From: CALGKJ01 sp049322695
Lineage (GTDB): Bacteria > Bacillota > Clostridia > Lutisporales > Lutisporaceae
Reading direction: 5' to 3'
NCBI GenBank assembly: GCA_049322695.1
Contig: JBMORW010000021.1
Span: forward strand, 124,001-188,000
Length of the DNA stretch: 64,000 nucleotides
Position 1 is the first letter of the stretch. The number at the start of each line of letters is the position of its first letter. This document shows positions 1 to 9,424 of the stretch, piece by piece. Both the position numbers and the translations under genes were made by a program. Below the pieces are notes generated by a model. That model was not told where the DNA came from. It worked only from the letters and a program-made list of their open reading frames with translations, and searched no databases.

Positions 1-1572
1 AATCCTATTGTTCTTATATAGCTCATCCACTTCATTGGTTTCTTTATCAAGGTGGGAAGCCGCAGTCACCCCTATTCCTACGGGTGTATTTATTTCATGA
101 GCTATGCCTGCAACCAAACCTCCTAATGCTGCCATCTTCTCAGATTGAATTAGCTGCTCCTGTGTCTGTACTAATTTTTCCATAGCCTCTTGAAGCTCCT
201 GTGTTCTTTCTATAACCCTTATTTCTAAGGAAGCATTAAGTTTTTCTATTTCATTCTTAGAGATTTGCAATTCTTCCAAAGTATTATTTAAAACAATGTT
301 TTTATTTTCGAGTTCTGCTGAGTATTCTATAAGCTTATCGTGTGCTTCTGAAAAGCGCCTACCTAATATAAGTATAAGAGATGCAATAAATATTAGAATT
401 CCCCATTTGTAAATTGAAGGTATTATACTTGATATTGCATATAAGATAGTTTCAAAGACACCTATCGAAATAAAAAGAATAAAACCAATAGTAAATATTT
501 TTGCATCAATATTACCTTTTAACGCATTTTTGAATACTACAACAGATAACATTATAAGATTGATTGCTACCAATAGGTACCAAGCTAAATCAAATAAATT
601 AGCAATAGACTCTACATAAAACAAGACAAAAACAAATGCAACTAACAGCAAGATATATAGTAAGATAATTACTTTGTAAATAGTTTTCATAGCTTTGCTT
701 TTCGAAGGAAAAATTTGATTTAAGAAAAGATATATTAATATAACTAAGCTATATTTAGCGACAGTACTCATATAAAACCGAAAAGAATTATTGTTAAAGA
801 TAAGTAAATTAAAGTTCAAGGTTGAAGTTAATAGCCAAGTCCCTAATGCAGCTATGAAAAAGCACAGATACAGTAGTGTCTTTCGCTCTTCCTTTTTTAA
901 AAACACTACGATAGGAATAACAAAAATTCCCATAGCAATTAAAAAAAAGCCTAGTAAAGTATTGTCAATTTCTTTCTCATATAAGAACCTTGTTATATTA
1001 ATATTTGAACCAATGGTAACCAAAGCTCTAGGCCCAATATAACTCGAGTGAGATGTAGTCTTAATTAATAATACATTACTGCCATAATCTCCCAACGGAG
1101 AAACAAACCTATGTACAGCAAGAAATGGGTTTGTTATTTGTTTTACTTCAGTATGATTTAGCTTATACAATACTTTATTATTACTATAGACTACTATATC
1201 ATCAGCTAATACACCATCAAAATATATTGTAGGATTTATCCATTGTTGACTGCTTGGAAGTTTAATCCTAAACCACGCTGTGGTCAGCTTATCTGTAGTC
1301 TTAAGTCTTTCGCCTTTTACACTATATTCCTTCCATGCCGGATCATCCATATCTTCAAAATCCCAGTTTGGCATTCCTTCTCCATCTACTGTAGGGTCCT
1401 GCCATCTATACTGCCAGCCTTCATTGAGTTCTATAACCTGTGAGGTGTCCTGAGTATTCTCAGGAATAAGCTTTATTGCAAAGGATACAGCAATAAATAG
1501 CAGTATTATGCCTACTAATACAAGGCTGATATACATTGTGGGCTTATTCTTCAAATCAAGTTTTGTACTCAT
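1..1572 (-). CDS. 7TM sensor histidine kinase, C-terminus cut off by window edge
   Basis: Membrane sensor histidine kinase of the 7TMR-DISM type. The start (ATG at 1572) has GGTGA a few bases upstream and lies 16 bases after the stop of the paralogous kinase gene, so the two are cotranscribed. Visible order: one N-terminal membrane segment (about residues 13-34), an extracytoplasmic beta-rich domain (35-175), a block of about seven hydrophobic helices (185-370), a coiled coil (390-455) and the phosphoacceptor region with AHEINTPVG, His near residue 490. The frame is still open at base 1, so the rest of HisKA and the whole ATPase domain lie outside the window. It shares layout and the AHEINTPVGIGVTAA stretch with its upstream neighbour, which marks a tandem duplication. 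The ligand is unknown; in the DISM family the outer domain often resembles carbohydrate-binding modules. Confidence 0.9.
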   Translation of the reverse strand, partial: MSTKLDLKNKPTMYISLVLVGIILLFIAVSFAIKLIPENTQDTSQVIELNEGWQYRWQDPTVDGEGMPNWDFEDMDDPAWKEYSVKGERLKTTDKLTTAWFRIKLPSSQQWINPTIYFDGVLADDIVVYSNNKVLYKLNHTEVKQITNPFLAVHRFVSPLGDYGSNVLLIKTTSHSSYIGPRALVTIGSNINITRFLYEKEIDNTLLGFFLIAMGIFVIPIVVFLKKEERKTLLYLCFFIAALGTWLLTSTLNFNLLIFNNNSFRFYMSTVAKYSLVILIYLFLNQIFPSKSKAMKTIYKVIILLYILLLVAFVFVLFYVESIANLFDLAWYLLVAINLIMLSVVVFKNALKGNIDAKIFTIGFILFISIGVFETILYAISSIIPSIYKWGILIFIASLILILGRRFSEAHDKLIEYSAELENKNIVLNNTLEELQISKNEIEKLNASLEIRVIERTQELQEAMEKLVQTQEQLIQSEKMAALGGLVAGIAHEINTPVGIGVTAASHLDKETNEVDELYKNNRI

Positions 1573-1588
1573 ATATTCACCATCCCAT

Positions 1589-3697
1589 TTATATATTGAA
1601 ACTGATTATAAAGCGAACTCCCTTATCAGGCTCGCTTTCACAGTTAATGCTTCCGTTTAATTTTGCCGTAACCAGGTTAAAGACTACATTGAGCCCAAGC
1701 CCGGTACTGCCTTTGCTTTTTGCAGTGGTAAAGAAGGGCTCGAATACCCTTGGAAGGTTCTCTGCATCTATGCCCTTTCCGTTATCGTAGTATTCTATCA
1801 GCACAAGATTGCCTTCCGCTGATGCATTTATGGTTATATTACCATGCTCAGTACCATCAAAGCCATGTACCAGAGAGTTAATCATCAGATTGGAAAGTAT
1901 TTGTGAAAGCACTCCCTGATAGCTTACTATTTCCATATCATCAGAGCAGTTTATTACCAGATTGTGCTTTCCTTTTTTCAGCTCTGTATCTATACTCAGA
2001 GCTGTATCTTTTATTACTTCCTTTACCTTGAAGCTGATTTTTTCTTCAGTGCTTTGGTTTATTGATACTCTTTTCAGACTCTTTACCAGCTCAGCTGCTT
2101 TTCTGAGATTGATCAGCAGGACATCAGTAAGCTCTCTGCACACCTCTAAGAAGCCCTCGAAGTTCTGCTTCTTCATTCTTTTTCCCTTGTATTCCTCATC
2201 TATTGCTCTTGCTTCTCTGTCCAGGTGTGTAGCAGCCGTTACCCCTATACCTACCGGAGTATTGATTTCATGTGCTACGCCTGCCACCAGGCTGCCTATT
2301 GCTGCCATTCTCTCTGATTTCACCAGCTGTTCCTGTGCCTCTATAAGCTTGTCCATGGCCTCATGAAGCTCCTTGGTGCGTTCTGCCACCTTCTGCTCCA
2401 GTGACATATTCAGTTTCTCTATTTCTATGTTCTTTCTGTTTATTTCCTCATAGGCATTGCTGAGTGTAATATTCTTCTCATTCAGCAGATTTGAATTCTC
2501 TTTAAGCTTTTGATGGGTTTCAGAAAACCTTCTGCCCGTAATAAGTATAAGGGAAGCAACAAATATCAGAAGTGCCCATTTATAGAAATATGGTATTCTA
2601 TAGGTTGTCAGAAGCACTATAAGTTCAATAATACCTACACCTGCAAATACAGTAAATGCAATGGTAAATATTTTTGCATCCTCATTACCATGCCAAGCAC
2701 CTCTTATAACTACAGACAGCTTTATAAAAAAATCAATAATTACCGCTATCTTCCAAAGATTATCAAACACACCCGTATTTGTAAGTATGCTAAAGCCGCT
2801 GAGTATGTTAATGACCAGAATAAAAGTAAACAAGGCTAAATTAAATCTCCAATAAAAGTCTATATATCTGTGTTTATTGGAGTTGAAGATTATCCTGAAA
2901 AATGCCGTAAAAAAGATCATAAAGAAAATTACGGACAGCTGGCTTATGTTTATCCAGAATTCCCTGCTATCATAAAGCAGCAAGAGATTAGTTACTGGCT
3001 GAGTCAAATTCCATCCTCCAAGGGAAATTACGAAAATGCTCATATATAGAAAGGATTTCCTGTAAATTCCCTTAATATATATAAGGTTTGGAAGTATAAA
3101 CATACCAAACAATATCAGGAAAAAACCTATAATAAGGTTATCAAATTCATTTCTGATTTGCAGCTTCTGCAGTTCTCTCATATTGCCTAAATATACTCCT
3201 CTACCGAGTCCGAGCATACTCATCCTTGAGGTGGTTGCTGTTACCAGCAATTTACCGCTGTGCTCATATGTAAGTGGCACTATATAATCTATTCTGCTGG
3301 TAATGTAGTTCCTCTGCTTACCTGATATCGGTGCTTCATGAACATAGATCTTCTCTGCACCTACATATACTTCAAATTTCTCACAGTATACCCTGTCAAA
3401 ATATAGTGCAGGGTTGCTTATGCCTTTTAAATCAGGAAGCAGAAGCCTGTACTCTGCAATACTATTATCAGTCTTGCTTTCCAATGGTTTTCCGTTAAAT
3501 ATTACATCTATCCATTGCTCAGAATCATCTTGCCTATACTGCCAGCCTTCCAGTAAAATCAAATCTGTATGAGCAGCTGAATGCTCAGGTAAAAGTCTGA
3601 AAAGACTAAATACAACAATAAAAACAAAAATAAGCAAAATAATAAAGAAGGTTGTATTGAAAAAGGCTATATTTTTAATATATGCTTTAAGCCTCAC
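1589..3697 (-). CDS. 7TM sensor histidine kinase (7TMR-DISM type)
   Basis: Full-length sensor kinase of 702 residues, starting at GTG 3697 with GGGGTGAT upstream. It overlaps the stop of the toroid-protein gene by 11 bases, indicating translational coupling. Order: N-terminal membrane anchor (about 10-35), extracytoplasmic domain (36-185), seven hydrophobic helices (186-390), a coiled coil rich in Glu and Lys (400-465), HisKA with AHEINTPVG (His near 476), and an HATPase domain with N-box NLMINSLVHG, the DNGKGID box and GSTGLGLNVV. All kinase boxes look intact. No response regulator lies next to it, so the output partner must be elsewhere or beyond the left edge. Close paralogue of the gene that follows. 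Confidence 0.92.
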   Translation of the reverse strand: MRLKAYIKNIAFFNTTFFIILLIFVFIVVFSLFRLLPEHSAAHTDLILLEGWQYRQDDSEQWIDVIFNGKPLESKTDNSIAEYRLLLPDLKGISNPALYFDRVYCEKFEVYVGAEKIYVHEAPISGKQRNYITSRIDYIVPLTYEHSGKLLVTATTSRMSMLGLGRGVYLGNMRELQKLQIRNEFDNLIIGFFLILFGMFILPNLIYIKGIYRKSFLYMSIFVISLGGWNLTQPVTNLLLLYDSREFWINISQLSVIFFMIFFTAFFRIIFNSNKHRYIDFYWRFNLALFTFILVINILSGFSILTNTGVFDNLWKIAVIIDFFIKLSVVIRGAWHGNEDAKIFTIAFTVFAGVGIIELIVLLTTYRIPYFYKWALLIFVASLILITGRRFSETHQKLKENSNLLNEKNITLSNAYEEINRKNIEIEKLNMSLEQKVAERTKELHEAMDKLIEAQEQLVKSERMAAIGSLVAGVAHEINTPVGIGVTAATHLDREARAIDEEYKGKRMKKQNFEGFLEVCRELTDVLLINLRKAAELVKSLKRVSINQSTEEKISFKVKEVIKDTALSIDTELKKGKHNLVINCSDDMEIVSYQGVLSQILSNLMINSLVHGFDGTEHGNITINASAEGNLVLIEYYDNGKGIDAENLPRVFEPFFTTAKSKGSTGLGLNVVFNLVTAKLNGSINCESEPDKGVRFIISFNI

Positions 3698-4700
3698 TCG
3701 GCATCACCCCGCACCCATACTTATACCTCGATAATGCCTCTAAACAAATAGCAGTCGTAAACTCCTCAGAGCCATAAAAATAGTTACCGCCTATATAGAA
3801 GGTTTCCATGCTCCAAGACCCATCAGCTTGCTGGCAATCCATAAGGTATCTCACTGCTTTTTCAACAATGCTACCATGTATACCGTAGTTTTGCAGTATA
3901 CATATTGCGTATGCAGTTTTCAGGGGGCTCATGGTGGAGTCTGCTTCAAGCATTTCAAGTATCTTCTCAACTGCCTTATCCCTGCTTTGCTCCAGTGCTG
4001 CCGCTCCTCTGCAATAAGCTCTGGATATCAGATAATAGATAGTAAAGCTATTTGGAAAATACACATAGGAGCCATCTACCCTATCCTCTATTATCAGCTT
4101 GTTGAGATAATCACAGACAGGCCTTGTATACTTATTTTCTCCCAGATAAAAGAGTATATTGGTATTCACACCGCTGCAAATATCATTTTCCCTTGGAAGT
4201 AAATACTGCGTCTTATCGGTATACTCTTCTCTTCTGGGTACATCCATAAGCCAGGTATAGTAAAGCCCCTGCTCATCCCTGTTATCTAAAAATACCTTGA
4301 CATTATCAGGTATTTCAATTTCATTATTTTTAAGAAAGTATGAAACTACTGCAACAACATCCAAGTCAGGTACTATACCCAATGGGGTATAGTACTCCAA
4401 GCCGCCTCCTGACAGTCTGGCATGTCTGTTGACTGTGAAAAACCTCCATATACCCGGCTGTTCCATCTCCTCCAGCAGGAACTGTGCTGCCTTTTCTGCC
4501 ATTTTATCTATGCGTGAATCCTTGATAAAGCTTAGTGAATAAAGTACAAAGGTAGTTATATATGTAGTGCTTACAAACCTATTGTTTTGCTTCATATGTG
4601 TATCAGGTGAAATGAATGTTTTGAACTCTCCATGGAGCATCTGGTTTTTATATAAAAAATCGATGCCTTTATCTATACTCTCTCTCAACCTTTTTTCCAT
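3687..4700 (-). CDS. Alpha/alpha-toroid protein with prenyltransferase/squalene-cyclase-like repeats
   Basis: Soluble protein of 337 residues built of helical repeats like those of terpene cyclases and prenyltransferase beta subunits. The clearest repeat is near the C-terminus (QQADGSWSMETFYIGG, a QW-type motif); weaker ones occur earlier (KGIDFLYKNQMLHGEF, DNRDEQGLYYTW). No signal peptide, membrane helix, or DXDD cyclase acid motif is seen, so catalytic terpene cyclisation is doubtful. I chose ATG 4700 because GGGGGAT lies just upstream of it and overlaps the alternative ATG at 4712. It is the first gene of an operon with two 7TM sensor kinases, so it may bind or process a ligand or a signalling partner. 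That is inference; function is unknown. Confidence 0.75.
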   Translation of the reverse strand: MEKRLRESIDKGIDFLYKNQMLHGEFKTFISPDTHMKQNNRFVSTTYITTFVLYSLSFIKDSRIDKMAEKAAQFLLEEMEQPGIWRFFTVNRHARLSGGGLEYYTPLGIVPDLDVVAVVSYFLKNNEIEIPDNVKVFLDNRDEQGLYYTWLMDVPRREEYTDKTQYLLPRENDICSGVNTNILFYLGENKYTRPVCDYLNKLIIEDRVDGSYVYFPNSFTIYYLISRAYCRGAAALEQSRDKAVEKILEMLEADSTMSPLKTAYAICILQNYGIHGSIVEKAVRYLMDCQQADGSWSMETFYIGGNYFYGSEEFTTAICLEALSRYKYGCGVMPSEA

Positions 4701-4819
4701 AATATCCCCCATATTGACCGATACGACCTTAATACTCTATATAATAATTTCCCTAGATATAGTAATTCTTTATGTTTTACATAATTCCTTCTGAACACTC
4801 GACAGAAACATACAAAATA

Positions 4820-4848
4820 TTGCATTTTTGCCAGCCTGTAATTATACT
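4820..4848 (+). promoter_or_regulatory. Possible promoter of the subtilase gene
   Basis: TTGCAT and TATACT separated by 17 bases, ending 28 bases before the TTG start at 4877. The -10 matches the sigma-A consensus at five of six positions but the -35 at only three. The segment TTATACTATAA is nearly palindromic and could also serve the divergent toroid-kinase operon. Confidence 0.35.
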
Positions 4849-4876
4849 ATAACTACAATGTTGCAGGGGTGATAGC

Positions 4877-6097
4877 TTGGAAAAAGTAAAAAAAAATAAA
4901 ATACTTGTTAAATTTATGGATAATGCTTCCAAAGAAAGTATAAAGGAATTTGTACAGAATAAGCACTGTCCTAAGAGGCTGGAAAATGTAATGAACCTTA
5001 AGCACTCTCATGCAGATATATTTGAGCTGGATGACGAGGATGATATAGACAGCATAGTCAGCGAGCTGCACAACCATAATGACGTGCACTATGCACAGCC
5101 TGACTATGTAATGCACGCCTGCGAGCTGCCCAAGATAGATAAGCAATGGGGATTGGAAAATGACGGAGAGGAAGACAAATGGGGCAACAAGGGAGTAAAG
5201 GGTATGGATATAGATATTGAAGATGCCTGGAAGATTACCATGGGCTCTGAGGATGTAGTGATAGCTGTAATAGATACCGGTACAGACCTGAACCATATAG
5301 AGCTGAAGGATAGTATATACAAGGCTCCCGAAGGCACCGTAATAGATTTGACTGCAATAGGCGGAGGTATATATCACGGCGACCCATCTGAATGGAATTT
5401 TGTAAACAATGACCCTGAGGGCTACGGCTCACTAACTGATGCCAAGCACGGGACAGAGGTAGCTGCCATAATAGCAGCACGTATGGATAGGGGAGAAATA
5501 GTGGGAGTGGCTCCAAAGGTGAAGCTGCTGCCCCTTAAGATAATGAGCAAAAAAGCCTGCAGTACTTCAGATGCCATAGAAGCCATAGAGTATGCCAAGG
5601 CTTTGGGCATTAAGATTGCCAACTGTAGCTGGGGAGGCTACAATGAGAACCCTGCTCTAATGCACCATATGCAGAATGCGGACATGCTCTTTATATGTGC
5701 AGGAGGCAATAATGGAGAGAATACCGATGAAAAACCCTTCTATCCTGCCTGCTTTGATATTCCCAATGTAATATCCGTAGCAGCAGTAAACAACAGAGGT
5801 GAGCTATGGATGATGTCCAACTACGGCAGTAAAATAGATGTTGCCGCTCCGGGAGCAGGAATATACAGCGCCATAGCCAGTGCAGACGATAAAGGCTATG
5901 ACTATGACTCGGGCACCTCACTGGCTACCCCCTACGTCACCGGAATAGCCGCACTGATGTTTTCCAATGATAGAAGCATGTCGGCAGCAGATATGAAAAA
6001 GCAAATAATAGAAAGCTGCAGTCCAATAAAGCACCTTGAGGGCAAGGTAGCCTCAGGCGGTCTGGTCAACGCATTCAGAGCACTTGTAAAAAAATAG
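4877..6097 (+). CDS. Subtilisin-like serine protease (S8 family), probably cytoplasmic
   Basis: Subtilase of 406 residues. The catalytic triad is complete: Asp133 in VIDTGTDLNH, His191 in KHGTEVAA, Ser348 in SGTSLATPYVTG, with oxyanion Asn278 in CAGGNNG. Residues 5-80 form an acidic and His-rich N-terminal region resembling an I9-type propeptide or inhibitor domain. There is no signal peptide or membrane helix, so the enzyme probably acts inside the cell, like intracellular serine proteases of Bacillus, though it could leave by another route. Start is TTG 4877, preceded by AGGGGTGAT; no better in-frame start exists. It is a single-gene unit with its own terminator and is divergent from the toroid-kinase operon. 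Substrate unknown. Confidence 0.92.
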   Translation: MEKVKKNKILVKFMDNASKESIKEFVQNKHCPKRLENVMNLKHSHADIFELDDEDDIDSIVSELHNHNDVHYAQPDYVMHACELPKIDKQWGLENDGEEDKWGNKGVKGMDIDIEDAWKITMGSEDVVIAVIDTGTDLNHIELKDSIYKAPEGTVIDLTAIGGGIYHGDPSEWNFVNNDPEGYGSLTDAKHGTEVAAIIAARMDRGEIVGVAPKVKLLPLKIMSKKACSTSDAIEAIEYAKALGIKIANCSWGGYNENPALMHHMQNADMLFICAGGNNGENTDEKPFYPACFDIPNVISVAAVNNRGELWMMSNYGSKIDVAAPGAGIYSAIASADDKGYDYDSGTSLATPYVTGIAALMFSNDRSMSAADMKKQIIESCSPIKHLEGKVASGGLVNAFRALVKK

Positions 6098-6121
6098 AAA
6101 CAGCTTGCGCTGTCTCTTTAA
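6096..6121 (+). terminator. Intrinsic terminator of the subtilase gene
   Basis: Inverted repeat AGAAACAGC / GCTGTCTCT with a TTGC loop and one mismatch, followed by TTTAAT. It begins inside the subtilase stop codon. Confidence 0.6.
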
Positions 6122-6380
6122 TAGCTATAAATATTATTAGTTGATATAAAAGTGTATTGTGTAAGGATTTAGAGATTGTTAATGAAACGCAGGAAAAGTT
6201 GGGTCAACTGTTTGAGCTAAATAACATCTGTGTAACAACCAAATAATGATTGTATACTTTTGCTGATAAAAAACTTATTTCCATGCGAGTTTTGACACAA
6301 CCCGTAGTAAATTTAAAGTCTCTTAATCCTGGAGCATTTTACACTTGTTATCAATTAATAATACATATACTACATAGATA

Positions 6381-9314
6381 TTACTCTTCATACGGTATTC
6401 GGAAGTTGAACTCAGCTCCCTTGCCGGGTACCGTATTGACCCATATGCTGCCCCCAAGCTTGTCTACCTCATGCTTCACAGCCGATAGCCCAAAGCCGCG
6501 TCCTGAGAACTCGGTAGCATCGCTGCTGGTAGAGAATTCATCCTCAAATATCAGCATTGTTATTTCACCGTCACTTAGACTTTGTGCCTTTTCTTCATCT
6601 ATGAGTGTTTTTTCCAATGCTTTTCTTTTAATATCTTCTATATTTAGACCTTTTCCGTCATCAGCAATGCATATATTTATGGCACAGTTATCCATATTGA
6701 CGCTGCATTTTATGGTTCCGCTTTCTTCCTTGCCTGCGGAAAGTCTTTCATCATATACCTCCAGCCCGTGATCCACTGCATTTCTGAAAACATGTACAAG
6801 TGATTTTACGAAGCTGCTGTACTTCTCATTATCCACTTCAAACTCTCCGCCGACTATATCAAAGGGCTTAATGAGCTTTTCCATACGCTCGGCTATGCTT
6901 GCCACATACTCAGCGTAGGGCTTCAGCATCTCTTTGAAGGGCTTGTACCTCAATCTCTTGATATCACTTAAAATTTCACTGTATTCAGCTCCTCCTCCGA
7001 GTCTGTACAGCTTCTCTTCTATTTCCATAAGCTTTGACTGTTGAACAGTTATTATTCTGTCCTGATAAACAAATTGCTCACCCAGTATGTTATTAAGTGT
7101 TTCCAGGTCATTCTTGATCCAGCTTACCATATCAAAGCTTGAGATTATGGTCAGAAGCTCTTCCTTACTTATTAAAGATGCTCTGCTTTTAAGCTCTAGC
7201 AAATATGTCTCCAGCTCATGCAGCTTATCTGTGATATTCACTATGCCAAGCTGACTGAAGGTTCCCTTATAAGTATGAACACTCCTGAAAATATGAACTA
7301 TGGCGCTTTCTGTACTGTGTGAGCAGCTGACAACCTCGTTGATGCCGGCCTTGCAGAAAACCTGATAATCCTTGACAGTATTGATAAAGTCATCGTGGTG
7401 CTTAACCGTATTTACAACCATCTGCAGTATTTTTCTTTCCCTGTCTATATCCTTTTCCAGCTTTTTCTTATCTGTTACGTCGGTAAGTATAATCATGAGA
7501 TTGGTAATGCTTCCATTATGTATTATTTTATAATCCAACTCCACATTTTTAGTATTAACTATTATTTCTCTTGGCAGCAAGGACATAATTATTTCTCGTT
7601 TTGACGCTTCTGCTTCAGAAAATATAGACTTAAGCACTCCTTCCCAAAAGCCTTTATCCTCATTCATAAAAAGCAGTTCTGTAATACGCATGCCTATCAG
7701 CTTTCTGCCAAATAGCCTTTCACACTCAATACTGTATTCATCATCTATATATAGATCTTCGCCGATGGACATAAAGCCCTGACCTGCATTGTTAAGCAGG
7801 TTTTTGACAGAGGCTTTTCTCTCTGCTACCTCATTAAAGAGTTTTGCATTGACAACAGCAACTACAGCCTGATTTATGAAGGTTTCGGCCAAATCCTTCT
7901 CTTTGCGCTTAAAGCTGTCCTCTTCTTGTCTCCATAGAAGTATCGCTCCCAGCATTTCCTCCTGATGAACTATGGGAACAGCCAGCAACGAGCGCATTTC
8001 ATCCTCGCAGTAGCTGTCCTTTAAAAGATACAGGCAATTATATACATCACTGATAAGCAGAGGTTTCTTGGTATCCTCAAGCATCTCCAGTACAGAGAAC
8101 TCATAGCTGCCCTTCATGATTATATCGTTTCTTATACCTTTGCAGAAACCTGAGCACTCATACAGCTTGTACCTTCCTCTATCATTCATCACCACCATAG
8201 TGCCTTCACAGGGTATGGTAAGATGCATACATGCCATGAGCCTGTCCACTACCTCTTCAAGATTGAAGGTTGAAGTAAGCTCCTGCGTAAGCTCATGTAG
8301 CGCTTCTGTAAGCTGTCTCTGATCCTTCTCTGCTTCATAGCGGCTTCTGTTGAGTATGGACTCATTTATTGCAGAAATATTAGTACTGAATACCTCAATG
8401 AGTCCCTTGTCCAGCATGCTCAGCTTTCTGTAATCCTCAAAGTAAATAAGACTCTCAGTACCGGTTTTGCTCTTTAAATATATGATAAGTTTGTTATCAT
8501 AGTATAAATTGCATTTTGCTTCATAGGCTTTTACAAGCTCATTGATTATTTCTTCCGAAATATTTCCTCTGGCATGCTTATCCAAGACTTTTTCATATAC
8601 TCCCACGGCAGATACTATATAAAAATCACCGTTATTGATTATTGCTGCAAAACCTGAAGGCGGCGAGCTGTATTTACTGTTTATCTGCAATATTTCTGCA
8701 AACTGCTTAAGAACAGCCATTGTATAGTCTTTAACCGTATTGAACTGGAAAATGGTCTCATATGAATCCATTATCTTGCGCAAGCCTGCTCTATTGGTCT
8801 CAATGGTAGATATATCGCGGTAAGCCCTTAAAGATGCAACCAACTCGGTAAAAAGCTTTTGAGAGGTCAGCTCGGTCTTATCCTTATAGTCATTTATATC
8901 ATAATCCACAATTACCCGTTCTTCAGGTGCTTGTCCCGGCTGTCCCGTTCTAAGGACAATTCTCACTACCTTATTACCAAGTACTTCTCTAATGTATCTG
9001 ACAGCCTTTAAGCCTGCATCATCCTCTTCCATTACCACATCCATAAGTATCAATGCTATGTCGGAATGCTCTCTGGCAATTTTCTTTGCTTCCTCTCCGG
9101 AATATGCATCAATAATCTCCAGGCTCCTGCCCTCAAATGTAAATCTATTGAGTACAAGTCTGGTAATTCGGTGTACCTCAGGCTCATCATCTACTACAAG
9201 TATCTTCCATTTATCGCCTTTATCAGTCATAACTATTAAATTATCATCCTTATCGGAAAACAGAAACTCTTCATTTTCATTATCATTGAATAACAAATCA
9301 GATAAGTCAGACAT
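6381..9314 (-). CDS. Hybrid signalling protein: receiver, DUF3369, GAF, PAS, Hpt, CheA-like ATPase
   Basis: Cytoplasmic protein of 977 residues with an unusual order of domains. Residues 33-165 are a receiver (WKILVVDDEPEV; phosphoacceptor Asp near 90 in LILMDVV; the motif RTGQPGQAPEE). Residues 170-335 match the DUF3369 region that follows receivers. A GAF domain spans about 345-510 and a PAS-like region 515-640. An Hpt-like segment has SVHTYKGTF, His near 680. Residues 800-977 form an ATPase domain with the CheA-style N-box FRNAVDHGLE (near 843), DDGKGL and GRGFGLSAVKHEV. There is no dimeric HisKA, so it should autophosphorylate like CheA, in trans from ATPase to Hpt. It stands alone between the subtilase and the methyltransferase gene. 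The start ATG has an AAAGGA site upstream. Confidence 0.9.
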   Translation of the reverse strand: MSDLSDLLFNDNENEEFLFSDKDDNLIVMTDKGDKWKILVVDDEPEVHRITRLVLNRFTFEGRSLEIIDAYSGEEAKKIAREHSDIALILMDVVMEEDDAGLKAVRYIREVLGNKVVRIVLRTGQPGQAPEERVIVDYDINDYKDKTELTSQKLFTELVASLRAYRDISTIETNRAGLRKIMDSYETIFQFNTVKDYTMAVLKQFAEILQINSKYSSPPSGFAAIINNGDFYIVSAVGVYEKVLDKHARGNISEEIINELVKAYEAKCNLYYDNKLIIYLKSKTGTESLIYFEDYRKLSMLDKGLIEVFSTNISAINESILNRSRYEAEKDQRQLTEALHELTQELTSTFNLEEVVDRLMACMHLTIPCEGTMVVMNDRGRYKLYECSGFCKGIRNDIIMKGSYEFSVLEMLEDTKKPLLISDVYNCLYLLKDSYCEDEMRSLLAVPIVHQEEMLGAILLWRQEEDSFKRKEKDLAETFINQAVVAVVNAKLFNEVAERKASVKNLLNNAGQGFMSIGEDLYIDDEYSIECERLFGRKLIGMRITELLFMNEDKGFWEGVLKSIFSEAEASKREIIMSLLPREIIVNTKNVELDYKIIHNGSITNLMIILTDVTDKKKLEKDIDRERKILQMVVNTVKHHDDFINTVKDYQVFCKAGINEVVSCSHSTESAIVHIFRSVHTYKGTFSQLGIVNITDKLHELETYLLELKSRASLISKEELLTIISSFDMVSWIKNDLETLNNILGEQFVYQDRIITVQQSKLMEIEEKLYRLGGGAEYSEILSDIKRLRYKPFKEMLKPYAEYVASIAERMEKLIKPFDIVGGEFEVDNEKYSSFVKSLVHVFRNAVDHGLEVYDERLSAGKEESGTIKCSVNMDNCAINICIADDGKGLNIEDIKRKALEKTLIDEEKAQSLSDGEITMLIFEDEFSTSSDATEFSGRGFGLSAVKHEVDKLGGSIWVNTVPGKGAEFNFRIPYEE

Positions 9315-9357
9315 GGCTATTTTCCTTTCCCGGTAAAATTGTTATTTATACAAATAC

Positions 9358-9363
9358 ATTATA
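9358..9363 (-). promoter_or_regulatory. Probable -10 box for the receiver-Hpt-kinase gene
   Basis: Perfect TATAAT on the minus strand, 43 bases before the ATG at 9314, in a region rich in A and T. I see no convincing -35 at 16-18 bases, so the call rests on the -10 alone. Confidence 0.35.
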
Positions 9364-9396
9364 CCATAATATGACAAAGTCTACATAATTGGAAAA

Positions 9397-9424
9397 AAAA
9401 TAGTGCAGTTTTCTGCACTATTTT
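9397..9424 (-). terminator. Intrinsic terminator of the methyltransferase operon
   Basis: Eight-base stem TAGTGCAG / CTGCACTA with a TTTT loop, extended by AAAA/TTTT pairs and followed on the minus strand by a run of eight T. It overlaps the stop codon of the methyltransferase gene. Confidence 0.85.

Noticed and set aside
1..3697. Tandem kinase genes as an assembly duplication
   Set aside because: The two genes differ in sequence over most of their length and share only family motifs, so they are true paralogues.
4853..5377. Long open frame on the minus strand inside the subtilase gene
   Set aside because: It lies opposite a gene with a complete catalytic triad, has no ribosome site, and its translation shows no domain.
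6122..6380. Possible gene remnant between the subtilase and the large kinase gene
   Set aside because: Short frames such as ETQEKLGQLFELNN occur but have no start signal or family match.
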